A stretch of 64,000 nucleotides of DNA from Erysipelotrichaceae bacterium (lineage in GTDB: Bacteria > Bacillota_I > Bacilli_A > Erysipelotrichales > Erysipelotrichaceae). The notes beneath the pieces are model-generated. The model saw nothing but the letters and a program-made list of their open reading frames with translations. It ran no database searches and was not told the DNA's origin. Position 1 is the stretch's first letter; every line of letters starts with the position of its first letter. Shown in pieces: positions 26,087 to 34,413 of the stretch. Made by a program: the position numbers and the translations under genes. The DNA lies in contig DPJD01000001.1 of the NCBI GenBank assembly GCA_003543215.1, forward strand, positions 678,860 through 742,859, written 5' to 3'.

Positions 26087-27025
26087 CTACTCAACAGTTT
26101 CTTCCCAAGTCGTTACAGAACCTGAGAATATATTGAAGATCAACTCTTTGCTTGCATCACTCAATACCGTATTTTCATCATTAACAACGACTACGATGGC
26201 ATCCATGGCATAAGGACCTGTTGCAGCACCTAGATTGACAGTTTCTTCAGATTTAAAGTAACGCGAAGCGAAGCCTACGTCTACGCCATTCGCACTGTCT
26301 TTTTCAGCACCAAGCGTACGTTTGAATCCATCCGATGATCCAGTGTGATTCATTTCAAATTGAACGTTTGTCAAAGCTTGGAATGCTTCTAAAGCAGCTT
26401 TTAGTGTTTTTTCGACGGATGTCGAGCCACCTGTCTTAATAACGAAGGTCGAAACATCTTGATTTAAGATAGCATGATTTGCTTTCAAAGTATCCCATGG
26501 TGTGCCCGCTTCAACATCAACGATACCACCTTCTGCGAATACAACTTCACGACCCTCTACAGAATTGAGTAAGAAATCAACGAATGCCAAGACCAATTGT
26601 TCTTGTTCAGGAGAAGCAAAGTCGCCTGAAGCACGTGTCACCATTTCAAATGGTCGTGCAAGTTCATAAGTACCGTTAATGACATTTTCTTCACTCGCAA
26701 CAACACCTTTGTACGTTAATGGAGTCACTCCATTTGCTGCAAAGTCTGTTGTCAAGGATACATATCCAATCCCATTTAAATCTTCACCGACTTTGACTGC
26801 CATATCTCCGTTACCTGTAACTTCGATTGCACTGACTGTCAATTTGTCTTCCAATTCAATAAATTCTTCAAATGCACCACGTGTGCCAGAAGATGCATCA
26901 CGAGTATAGACATTGATTGTCCCAGTTACTCCAGTTGCTTCAGGTTCAACAGGTGTACTTGATGTACATGCAGCGAGTGTCAAACCGAAAATGAGCGCTA
27001 TGATTAATAAACGAAAAGATTTCAT
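26087..27025 (-). CDS. pstS: phosphate-binding lipoprotein PstS, apparently circularly permuted
   Basis: Extracellular phosphate receptor for PstCAB. A lipoprotein signal ends at LAAC (Cys20). The order of the mature protein is inverted relative to normal PstS. Residues ~36-175 correspond to the usual second half: RDASSGTRGAFEEF (42-55), NGIGYVS (84-90), NGTYELARP (117-125) and the end segment LAFVDFLLNSVEGREVVF. Residues ~192-312 correspond to the usual first half: phosphate loop GGSTSV (199-204), GSSDGFK (229-235), DVGFASR (249-255), MDAIVVVVN and IFSGSVTTW (299-307). All expected motifs are present once. 312 aa. Its own promoter lies behind a Pho box. Confidence 0.9.
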   Translation of the reverse strand: MKSFRLLIIALIFGLTLAACTSSTPVEPEATGVTGTINVYTRDASSGTRGAFEEFIELEDKLTVSAIEVTGNGDMAVKVGEDLNGIGYVSLTTDFAANGVTPLTYKGVVASEENVINGTYELARPFEMVTRASGDFASPEQEQLVLAFVDFLLNSVEGREVVFAEGGIVDVEAGTPWDTLKANHAILNQDVSTFVIKTGGSTSVEKTLKAALEAFQALTNVQFEMNHTGSSDGFKRTLGAEKDSANGVDVGFASRYFKSEETVNLGAATGPYAMDAIVVVVNDENTVLSDASKELIFNIFSGSVTTWEETVE

Positions 27026-27053
27026 ATTTCCTCCTAGGATTGCTCCTGAGATT

Positions 27054-27059
27054 AGTATA
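27054..27059 (-). promoter_or_regulatory. -10 box of pstS
   Basis: TATACT on the minus strand. The -35 region is poor, as expected for a promoter needing activation by PhoP bound at the repeats upstream. Confidence 0.6.
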
Positions 27060-27090
27060 TGAAATCTTGAAAATAGATTGGTTTATTGAA

Positions 27091-27117
27091 TGTTAATGCG
27101 ATGTTAAGCTTTATTAA
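27091..27117 (-). promoter_or_regulatory. Pho box (PhoP-binding direct repeats) for pstS
   Basis: Reading toward pstS on the minus strand: TTAATA (27117-27112), TTAACA (27107-27102), TTAACA (27096-27091), spaced 10 and 11 bases. This matches the TTAACA-type direct repeats bound by PhoP in Bacillus. A weaker fourth copy (TAAACC) follows. The box overlaps the stop codon of phoR. Confidence 0.8.
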
Positions 27118-28339
27118 CAATTCGAATAGGAAAATTACATGTGAACGTTGAGCCAATGTTTACTTTTGAATTTACCTCGATGGTTCCTTGATGTGCATTG
27201 ACATAAGTTTTGACGATTGCTAAGCCTAACCCACTACCACCGGTATCACGTGAACGTGACTCATCGATACGATAGTAGCGCTCAAAGATATACGGAATCT
27301 CGGAAGCACGCATTCCCACCCCCTCATCTTGAATTTTGATGGATAGAAAACGATCATCCATCGAACTTTCAAAACGAATCGTACCTTGTGTGCTCGACTT
27401 AATCGCGTTACTCAATAAATTAGAAAAAATGTGATAGAACTTATCGCGGTCGGCTTCAATTACTAAATGTTCAGATAGATTGTTTTCTACATGGAGTAGT
27501 TTTTGTTGGATGTTGGATTGTTGACTACGAATCACATCATTGATCAGTTGATATGGATTAAAATTTTCAATGTTGAGCAAGACATTCTTCGCTGTGTTTC
27601 GAGAAAGTGTCAACATATCTTGAATGATATTTTCCATACGCTTGGTTTCAATTTCGATTTGTTGATGAAAATCACGTAGAATTTCTTCATCATTGAAATT
27701 TGGACGATTGATGATTTCAATCATGCCTTTGATTGCTGAAACAGGTGTCTTCAATTCATGCGATGCATCCGCAATAAAACGCTTTTGAATCCGTTCACGT
27801 TCCAAAATATAGGTGATGTTTTGAAAGATATACAAACAACCCATATAACGTCCATTCTCATAAATAGGAATCGAAAGTGCACTGTAATCTTGCTGATGGA
27901 TGCTCATCGTCTTTTGATTGCTTATCTCTTTCAGAAACGCTTCACGCATAAAATTACGCAATTCACTATGTAATGGACTGTTTTCATTGAGTTGCTTGAT
28001 TTCGGTAATGTTATTTAATTTTAAGAAGTTATCATTTACGAGTAGGATTTGAGCATGTTGATCAATAAGAACCATTGGGAAATTAATGTTGGATATGATG
28101 GATTCCAGTTGCTTTGTTCTTAGACTTGATTCTTTATTGACGATATTCATCTCCTGCTGGTATTGACGGATAAGTTGATCGATACGTATCTTCTTTAAAT
28201 TGATTTCATCATAAAAAATATAAAGAATAAACACGAAAACAATAAAAGTTAGAACCACCGGTTCGACGAATTTTACGAAGTCATTCAGAATCAAAATCAA
28301 GAAAGCTAGGATGAGCTTGGCTAAAAATCGTCTATTCAT
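27104..28339 (-). CDS. phoR: phosphate-sensing histidine kinase PhoR
   Basis: Membrane sensor kinase that phosphorylates PhoP under phosphate limitation. Two closely spaced hydrophobic segments (~5-20 and ~25-43) leave almost no external loop. A PAS-like domain follows (ISNINFPMVLIDQHAQ), then the H box FIADASHELKTPVSAIKG and the ATPase motifs FSNLLSNAIKSS, DEGVGM and GGSGLGLAIV. The start is ATG 28339 (411 aa), overlapping phoP by 8 bases; the longer frame would lie further inside phoP. Without an external sensor it probably reads Pst/PhoU status. Confidence 0.93.
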   Translation of the reverse strand: MNRRFLAKLILAFLILILNDFVKFVEPVVLTFIVFVFILYIFYDEINLKKIRIDQLIRQYQQEMNIVNKESSLRTKQLESIISNINFPMVLIDQHAQILLVNDNFLKLNNITEIKQLNENSPLHSELRNFMREAFLKEISNQKTMSIHQQDYSALSIPIYENGRYMGCLYIFQNITYILERERIQKRFIADASHELKTPVSAIKGMIEIINRPNFNDEEILRDFHQQIEIETKRMENIIQDMLTLSRNTAKNVLLNIENFNPYQLINDVIRSQQSNIQQKLLHVENNLSEHLVIEADRDKFYHIFSNLLSNAIKSSTQGTIRFESSMDDRFLSIKIQDEGVGMRASEIPYIFERYYRIDESRSRDTGGSGLGLAIVKTYVNAHQGTIEVNSKVNIGSTFTCNFPIRIVNKA

Positions 28340-29006
28340 TGTTAACCTCAAGTTGATATCCAATACCACGAATGGACTTAAACTCAAGTAAACTTGTTTT
28401 CATCTTCGATTTAAGTTTAAACACATGTACATCTACGATACGTGTATCCCCATCATAATCAAAATTCCACAATGCATTTAGAATCATATCTCTTGATAAG
28501 ACCTGATTGACATTTTCAATGAAGAACAATAACAAATCATATTCAATCTTTGTCAACATAATCATTTCTTCTTTGATCAGACATGTGCGTTTCGCAAGAT
28601 CGAGATGAACATCACCTAAAGATTTGTTGGTTGTTTGTGTCAACTTCAAACGTTTGAGATGGGCATTGATACGTAACATCAATTCACGCGATGAAAATGG
28701 TTTCCGAACATAATCATCTACACCAGCATCAAATGCATCAATTAAATCTTCTTCTTCATCCTTAGCCGTTAACATGATTAAGATCGCATCACTACCTTCT
28801 TTACGCATGGTTTTAACCAAGTCCAAGCCCGATAGTTTTGGCATCATCCAATCAATGACACAAAGATCAAACTTTTGCTTACGAACCAAACCCAATGCTT
28901 CTTCACCGTTTTCGCAAACACTAAAGTCAAAACCTGCTTGTTTCAAGTCATAACTTACTAATTTACGTAAATTGATTTCATCATCCACAAATAGTATATT
29001 AGCCAT
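28332..29006 (-). CDS. phoP: phosphate response regulator PhoP
   Basis: OmpR-family DNA-binding response regulator. The receiver domain (~1-120) has DDE acidic residues near the N-terminus, the phosphoacceptor Asp in CVIDWMMPKLSG and the conserved Lys in VRKPFSSREL. The C-terminal winged helix includes LTKIEYDLLLFFIENVNQVLSR and DTRIVDVHVFKLKSKM. The start is ATG 29006 behind AAGGAAAA (224 aa). It overlaps both phoH and phoR by 8 bases. It likely binds the repeats in front of pstS. Confidence 0.94.
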   Translation of the reverse strand: MANILFVDDEINLRKLVSYDLKQAGFDFSVCENGEEALGLVRKQKFDLCVIDWMMPKLSGLDLVKTMRKEGSDAILIMLTAKDEEEDLIDAFDAGVDDYVRKPFSSRELMLRINAHLKRLKLTQTTNKSLGDVHLDLAKRTCLIKEEMIMLTKIEYDLLLFFIENVNQVLSRDMILNALWNFDYDGDTRIVDVHVFKLKSKMKTSLLEFKSIRGIGYQLEVNNE

Positions 29007-29955
29007 GATTATTTTCCTTTGCGTACGATTCAATGATCTTTTGAACCAAGGGGTGTCGTACGATGTCCATTTTACCCAACTCTACAAACTCAATCTCTTG
29101 GATATCCTTTAAGACGCTCTTGGCATGCGCCAAACCTGAACTTTGTTTTAAATCCACTTGCGTCACATCTCCCGTCACGACCAGTCGACTATGAAATCCC
29201 ATCCGTGTCAAGAACATTAGCATCTGCATGCGTGTTGTGTTTTGAGCTTCATCTAAGATGACAAATGCATCATCAAAAGTACGTCCGCGCATATACGCCA
29301 AGGGTGCGATTTCAATGACACCCTTCTCAATCATCTTGTCGACGGCCTCAAGTCCCAAAACATCATTTAGTGCATCATAAAGGGGTCTTAAGTAGGGGTC
29401 AATCTTTTCCTTCATATCTCCAGGTAGAAAGCCAAGATTCTCGCCTGCCTCTACAACAGGTCGCGTTAAGATGATTTTCTTGACATCCCCCTTTTTTAAA
29501 AGTGATACCGCATAGACAACAGAAAGATAAGTCTTACCAGTTCCTGCTGGTCCAGATGCAATCACACATTCCGCATTCCTGAGTGCTTCAATGAAACGAT
29601 TCTGTCCCAATGTTTTAGCATAAATCGGTTTGCCTGCAACAGTTCTTCCAATCAACTGATTCGTCAGTTTGAAGTACTGTTCTTGGGCATCCTCCATGAC
29701 ACAATGAGATAAATAGATGACATCTCTTTCATCTAAGGTGTGATTGATTTGAATGTGTTTGATTAGCGCCAAAATACTGGACTTCAATTGTTCAGCACGA
29801 TTCAAATCATTTGTATTTACGATCAGTTCATGATTACGGATGACAAAATCGACTTCAAAAAGCTGTTTCAACAAGCGTAGATTCTGATCGTTGAAACCAT
29901 GTAGCAATTTACTGTCTTCGAGATTATATGCATCTAGATCAAAACGATGGGTCAT
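28999..29955 (-). CDS. phoH: PhoH-like ATPase
   Basis: A 318-residue PhoH-family protein with an N-terminal KH-like part (~1-90) and a P-loop ATPase domain: ASGPAGTGKTYLS, PVVEAGENLGFLPGD, ILDEAQNTTRMQM and VVTGDVTQVDL. The family acts in RNA metabolism and is often next to ybeY. Here it instead heads the phoP-phoR operon, overlapping phoP by 8 bases, which links it transcriptionally to phosphate control. The ribosome-binding site is TTGGAGG. Confidence 0.93.
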   Translation of the reverse strand: MTHRFDLDAYNLEDSKLLHGFNDQNLRLLKQLFEVDFVIRNHELIVNTNDLNRAEQLKSSILALIKHIQINHTLDERDVIYLSHCVMEDAQEQYFKLTNQLIGRTVAGKPIYAKTLGQNRFIEALRNAECVIASGPAGTGKTYLSVVYAVSLLKKGDVKKIILTRPVVEAGENLGFLPGDMKEKIDPYLRPLYDALNDVLGLEAVDKMIEKGVIEIAPLAYMRGRTFDDAFVILDEAQNTTRMQMLMFLTRMGFHSRLVVTGDVTQVDLKQSSGLAHAKSVLKDIQEIEFVELGKMDIVRHPLVQKIIESYAKENNHG

Positions 29956-29972
29956 GAAGAACCTCCAATTTC

Positions 29973-30000
29973 ATTTTAAGCCACAATATCGAAATGTAAA
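29973..30000 (-). promoter_or_regulatory. promoter of the phoH-phoP-phoR operon
   Basis: TTTACA (30000-29995), 16-nt spacer, TAAAAT (29978-29973) on the minus strand, directly after the rpsU terminator. Confidence 0.7.
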
Positions 30001-30001
30001 C

Positions 30002-30021
30002 AAAAAGAAGCTTGCGCTTCT
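30002..30021 (-). terminator. terminator after rpsU
   Basis: GAAGC-GCAA-GCTTC followed by TTTTT on the minus strand, overlapping the rpsU stop. Confidence 0.85.
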
Positions 30022-30199
30022 ATTTTGAACGACGTGCTTTCCGCGCTGCTTCTTGTTTTAATTTACGTTTAACTCCAGGTTTAACGTAGTATTCTCTTTT
30101 ACGTGCTTCAGCGAGGGTACCGTTACGTGACACTGAACGTTTAAATCGGCGTAATGCTTCATCTAAACTCTCATTATCTTTCAAAATGACTCTTGGCAT
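30020..30199 (-). CDS. rpsU: ribosomal protein S21
   Basis: A 59-residue small-subunit protein beginning [19 protein letters not shown] and ending in a very basic tail ([12 protein letters not shown]). It matches S21 over its whole length. The ribosome-binding site is AAAGGAGGGG. It has its own consensus promoter and terminator, so it is a single-gene unit between deoC and phoH. Confidence 0.96.
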   Translation of the reverse strand: MPRVILKDNESLDEALRRFKRSVSRNGTLAEARKREYYVKPGVKRKLKQEAARKARRSK

Positions 30200-30232
30200 A
30201 TTCTCCCCTCCTTTCCTAAAGTTACCGTTGTA

Positions 30233-30260
30233 ATTATATCAAACTAAAGTTAAATTGCAA
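30233..30260 (-). promoter_or_regulatory. promoter of rpsU
   Basis: TTGCAA (30260-30255), 16-nt spacer, TATAAT (30238-30233) on the minus strand. TAACTTTAG occurs twice around it, at 30252-30244 and 30224-30216. Confidence 0.82.
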
Positions 30261-30261
30261 G

Positions 30262-30924
30262 TTAATATGATGAATTCGCATTTAAACCCTGAACGAGCTT
30301 CACACCGCTTGAAGTTCCAATACGATCCGCACCAGCTTCGATCATTTTTTGCATATCTTCCATTGAACGCACTCCGCCAGCCGCTTTGACTTTACAGTGA
30401 CCATTGACAACTTTTTTCATCAAGGCCACATCTTCAAATGTCGCACCAGCGGTTGAAAATCCTGTGGATGTCTTAACAAAATGTGCCTTCGCTTCAACAC
30501 AGAGCTCACAAGCCCGAATCTTTTCTTCTACACTTAACAAACAGGTTTCGATGATGACCTTTACAGTACGCCCTTGAGCCGCTTCTACGACCGCTTGGAT
30601 ATCCTTAAGTACGATATCATCTTGCTTGTCTTTGAGCGCACCAATGTTGATGACCATATCAAATTCATCTGCGCCCTGCTCTAATGCAACGCGAGTTTCA
30701 TTGGCTTTGCTTAAAGTTGAACTTGCCCCAAGTGGAAACCCGATAACCGTACATACCTTGACATCTGATTCCTGCAAAGCCTTACGACATGTAGGAACCC
30801 AATAAGGATTGATACAGACTGAGGCAAAGGCATGGGTTTTAGCTTCTAGGCACAATTGTAGAATTTCTGCTTGTGTCGCATTCGCTTTCAATAATGTATG
30901 ATCGATGTATTCATTGTAATTCAT
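30262..30924 (-). CDS. deoC: deoxyribose-phosphate aldolase
   Basis: Cleaves 2-deoxyribose 5-phosphate to glyceraldehyde 3-phosphate and acetaldehyde in deoxynucleoside breakdown. The 220-residue TIM barrel has the Schiff-base Lys in FVKTSTGFS and the second catalytic Lys in [18 protein letters not shown] supplies the Asp. Its start overlaps the murE stop by ATGA, an unusual partner. The window also encodes cytidine deaminase and a nucleoside importer, so deoxynucleoside salvage is coherent. Confidence 0.96.
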   Translation of the reverse strand: MNYNEYIDHTLLKANATQAEILQLCLEAKTHAFASVCINPYWVPTCRKALQESDVKVCTVIGFPLGASSTLSKANETRVALEQGADEFDMVINIGALKDKQDDIVLKDIQAVVEAAQGRTVKVIIETCLLSVEEKIRACELCVEAKAHFVKTSTGFSTAGATFEDVALMKKVVNGHCKVKAAGGVRSMEDMQKMIEAGADRIGTSSGVKLVQGLNANSSY

Positions 30925-32375
30925 ACGAGATGCTCCTTCTCCGAGATGGATTTTTTTAAGATTTCTTTGGTCGCCACATCATCGCCGATCCATGGTTCTT
31001 TACCAAATTGACGTGTGATGTAACGTTCATTTCCTTTTGCTAGAATGAGGACGGTATCATTTTGATTGGCCAGTTCCAACGCTTGTTGAATCGCATCATA
31101 TCGGTCTAAGACAATGATGTGATTCGCTTGTTGGATGCCTTCAGCAATTTCCTGTGCGATTTCAAGTGCCGATTCGTTACGTGGATCTTCTTCTGTCAAA
31201 ATAATCATTTGACTGTATTTATCTGCAATCGATCCAAGAATCGGTCTTTTTTTACGATCACGCTTCCCTGCGGATCCAAAGACACTGATGATCTTATTAT
31301 TGGGTGATGTGATTGATTTAGCAAATGCGAATATTTTTTCAAAACCATCTGGTGTATGCGCATAATCGACAATGACATCAAAGTTCTGTCCTTCTTGAAT
31401 GACCTCCATACGTCCTTCAACTTGTGGTAGATTGACAAGTAGAGGTAGGATATCCTCAATCGCAAAACCTGATTGATGCAAAGATGCAATGATGGCCAAT
31501 AGATTGGAAATATTGAAACTAGAGACAAAATTCGTCACGACGGGATAGCTCTGATTCAAGACGACAAGATTGAATTGCGTTTGCGTAGCCCTAATGACAA
31601 GATCTTTGGCTTGATAATCTGCTTCATGTTCGATGCTGAAGCTGTATTTACGTTGATTGACTTCATTAAAGAGACGTGCTCCATAAGGATCATCGATATT
31701 GATAATGGCGCAACCATGTGTTTTGATGAGCGAGAACAATCGTTTCTTAGCGAGATAATAACTCTCGAAATTGCCATGATAATCTAAATGATCGTGCGTT
31801 AGATTTGTAAATATCGCGATATCAAACGCTATGGCATCCACCCGCTTTTGATCCAAGCCTTGGCTTGATACTTCCATACTCACTGCTTTCATTCCATATT
31901 TCAACATACGCTTGAGCATTTTAAGTGTTGGTACGGTCTCATCTGTTGTGTAATCCGGCTTTTCATAGACATCGCCATACTCAATTGAGATTGTTCCACT
32001 GTAACCACAAACACTAAAATGATTGTAGACTTCCTTGATGGTCTTAGCAATCGTACTCTTACCATTGGTCCCTGTCACACCGATCATATTCAATTTCTGA
32101 TGTGGTTTATGAAAAAAGATCGCAGCTGTACGATTCAACTCGTCCAAAACATCGTTGACTCGAATGTATGTGATATTGGGTTGATATACAATTTCATCAC
32201 TATGCACGATGACGATTGCTCCATTTGCGATTGCTTGATCGACAAAACGATGGCCGTCATTGACCATTCCTTTAAGGCAATAAAAAACAGCAAGCTTCAT
32301 TGGTTTTCTTGAATCTGTAACCAAATCTTTAACTTCTATTTCAGGTGCAGTGCTAAATAAGCGATTTAACTTCAT
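30921..32375 (-). CDS. murE: UDP-N-acetylmuramoyl-tripeptide synthetase
   Basis: Adds the third residue to the peptidoglycan stem peptide in the cytoplasm. The 484-residue Mur ligase has [10 protein letters not shown] for ATP (~108-117), the central domain with [13 protein letters not shown], and the C-terminal domain with [11 protein letters not shown]. Where meso-DAP enzymes have DNPR, this has EEDPRNE, so I lean to Lys rather than DAP as substrate, with modest confidence. It is coupled to mtaB and deoC by ATGA overlaps. Confidence 0.94.
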   Translation of the reverse strand: MKLNRLFSTAPEIEVKDLVTDSRKPMKLAVFYCLKGMVNDGHRFVDQAIANGAIVIVHSDEIVYQPNITYIRVNDVLDELNRTAAIFFHKPHQKLNMIGVTGTNGKSTIAKTIKEVYNHFSVCGYSGTISIEYGDVYEKPDYTTDETVPTLKMLKRMLKYGMKAVSMEVSSQGLDQKRVDAIAFDIAIFTNLTHDHLDYHGNFESYYLAKKRLFSLIKTHGCAIINIDDPYGARLFNEVNQRKYSFSIEHEADYQAKDLVIRATQTQFNLVVLNQSYPVVTNFVSSFNISNLLAIIASLHQSGFAIEDILPLLVNLPQVEGRMEVIQEGQNFDVIVDYAHTPDGFEKIFAFAKSITSPNNKIISVFGSAGKRDRKKRPILGSIADKYSQMIILTEEDPRNESALEIAQEIAEGIQQANHIIVLDRYDAIQQALELANQNDTVLILAKGNERYITRQFGKEPWIGDDVATKEILKKSISEKEHLV

Positions 32376-33640
32376 AGAATTACTCTCTCCGCAATCAAAT
32401 GATCGTTTTTAACACCTATTACTCTACACAAAACACGTTGATTTAGCAAATCTTGGCTGTCTTTCACAAGTACAGGCAGATATTCACCACTATAGCCAAA
32501 ACACATATCATCTTGTGTTTCTTCAAGGAGGACTTCTATTTCATGATTAAGAAAGGTATCCATTGTCTTACGATGCATCTTATCCGATAAGCTTTGAGCT
32601 TGATGCACACGTTCTTTCTTAATCTCATTGGTCCATTCTTCTTTATAGAGCGATGCTTTCGTTCCTTCTCGTTTGGAATAAGGGAAAACATGCATGAAAC
32701 TAAAATTCAACATTTCCAATGCAAGAAGCGATTCTTCAAAGTCTTCCTTTGATTCACTTGGAAATCCAACAATCAAATCCGTACTGATTAGAATATTCGC
32801 TACCTGCTCACGAATCAATTGAAGTCTTTGCTTATAGTCATTCAATGTATAAGGTCGGTTCATATCGCGAAGCACTTCGTCACTTGCGGCTTGTATGGGT
32901 ATGTGAAGATGTTTCGCCAAACGTGGTTCATTCCTCAACAGTTCAATCATCTCATCACTTACTTCAGTGATTTCTATGGATGAGATTCGAATTCGTGGTA
33001 TCCATGTTTCGGCAAGTATTCTTTTCAGTAACTGAACAAGATTTGACCCAATATCCAAACCGTAACGTCCTGTGTGGATTCCGGTTAAGGTGATTTCTTG
33101 GTGTTGGTCCAATGCTTTGATTTGTTCGATGATCTTATTCATGTCCATTGAGCGTTCACGACCACGAGCAAATGGAATGATGCAGTATGTACAGAATTGA
33201 TTACAACCATCTTGGATTTTCACATATGCCTTTTTTTGATGTTTAAAGGATTGAATGGGAAGGTTTTCAAAAGTTCGAGGATAAGCATAATCAACTTGAT
33301 CACGTTTAGTCTCCAACATCTCAACCAAGCGATCCTTATCCTTTGCGCCAATAAGCAGATCGATATCATACTTGTCTTTTAAGAAAGCATGATGTGTCTG
33401 AACATAACAGCCCACTACGACCACGAATGCTTCAGGATTGGTGCGTTTAGCTTGAGCGATTTTCTGTCGACTCTTGAAACTTGCTGTATTGGTTACGGTG
33501 CATGTATTGATGATCACCACATCAGTTTTCTCTTTGGGCAGGCCTTCTTGGTAACCTGCATCAAGGAGTTGTTGACGATAGAATTCAGATTCATAGGCAT
33601 TGACCTTACATCCCAGGGTGTGTATGAGAAATGTCTTCAT
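32372..33640 (-). CDS. mtaB: tRNA t6A37 methylthiotransferase MtaB
   Basis: Radical-SAM enzyme that converts t6A37 to ms2t6A in tRNA. The N-terminal UPF0004 domain has three Cys (Cys11 in TLGCKVN, then NTCTVTN and VGCYVQ) for the auxiliary cluster. The radical SAM core has CNQFCTYC, and the C-terminus is a TRAM domain. It begins TLGCKVNAYES, the MtaB form, as opposed to MiaB's TYGCQANERDS found elsewhere in the window. In B. subtilis it is also adjacent to rsmE. 422 aa. Confidence 0.95.
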   Translation of the reverse strand: MKTFLIHTLGCKVNAYESEFYRQQLLDAGYQEGLPKEKTDVVIINTCTVTNTASFKSRQKIAQAKRTNPEAFVVVVGCYVQTHHAFLKDKYDIDLLIGAKDKDRLVEMLETKRDQVDYAYPRTFENLPIQSFKHQKKAYVKIQDGCNQFCTYCIIPFARGRERSMDMNKIIEQIKALDQHQEITLTGIHTGRYGLDIGSNLVQLLKRILAETWIPRIRISSIEITEVSDEMIELLRNEPRLAKHLHIPIQAASDEVLRDMNRPYTLNDYKQRLQLIREQVANILISTDLIVGFPSESKEDFEESLLALEMLNFSFMHVFPYSKREGTKASLYKEEWTNEIKKERVHQAQSLSDKMHRKTMDTFLNHEIEVLLEETQDDMCFGYSGEYLPVLVKDSQDLLNQRVLCRVIGVKNDHLIAERVIL

Positions 33641-34413
33641 TTACTTTTCCTAGCTAATTTTGTTTGAATCTTACTAAGTTGCTTTTTTGTTTTATCATCG
33701 ATGAGTGTGGAACTCAAGAGATAATCTATAGCTTCAAGTTCATGCTCAGATAACATGGCTTGTGCTATGATTTCTAATTCTTCTTTTAATGGAATAAGCT
33801 TTCCAATTGATTTACTCAAAGCAAAGCGACGCAGTTTATTTGTTGCGTCTACTTGATACAGGCTTTTGGTATTGGCGTAGTAAAAAATCACCGCATCATC
33901 AAAACGTTTGATCACATGGATATCGATATAGGCTTGTTTATAGGGTTCGAGTCCATACTGATCGATATTGATCGTACGTTCTTTGAAATTACGATACAGT
34001 TTAAAATATTGAGGAAGTTCCAAGATGGCAAGTTCTTTGTCATAGAGTGCATTAAGAAGCTCGTCAAAGAATGCTATCCAAATATATTTCCCTTGAGCAT
34101 TCTTGAAATAACGAAGATCATTCTTCAATTCATCGTTTTTAAGGCTTACCAAGCGATTTCGTTCTTGATAGGATAAGTTATCCCAATAATCAAATAAATC
34201 TCTTCTAGCGTCCTCAAAACACGCCTCCATACGGGATTTATTCAATAAACCTTCATGAAAAATCAAAGCATTGAAAAAATCGAACTCCGATTTCATTTTT
34301 ACTTCCAATTTATGCATCGAAAAAGCCTGCCTCATATTGGCAACGATTTGCTTAGTATTACGATCCTTGTAAACATCGATCTTATTTGCTTTAAACAATA
34401 TCGTTTCAATCAT
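33637..34413 (-). CDS. unknown protein between rsmE and mtaB
   Basis: A 258-residue soluble protein that I do not recognise. It has no signal peptide or membrane helix and is rich in Lys, Leu, Phe and Tyr. The sequence looks mostly helical, with aromatic-rich middle segments (YIWIAFFDELLNALYD, FKLYRNFKER) and a basic Lys-rich C-terminus (KTKKQLSKIQTKLARKSK). ATGA overlaps bind it to rsmE upstream and mtaB downstream, so it is co-translated with two RNA-modification enzymes. A role near RNA is only a guess from context. Confidence 0.8.
   Translation of the reverse strand: MIETILFKANKIDVYKDRNTKQIVANMRQAFSMHKLEVKMKSEFDFFNALIFHEGLLNKSRMEACFEDARRDLFDYWDNLSYQERNRLVSLKNDELKNDLRYFKNAQGKYIWIAFFDELLNALYDKELAILELPQYFKLYRNFKERTINIDQYGLEPYKQAYIDIHVIKRFDDAVIFYYANTKSLYQVDATNKLRRFALSKSIGKLIPLKEELEIIAQAMLSEHELEAIDYLLSSTLIDDKTKKQLSKIQTKLARKSK

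Noticed and set aside
26087..27025. PstS as a fusion of two receptors
   Set aside because: Each landmark motif occurs once and total length equals one PstS, so permutation fits better.
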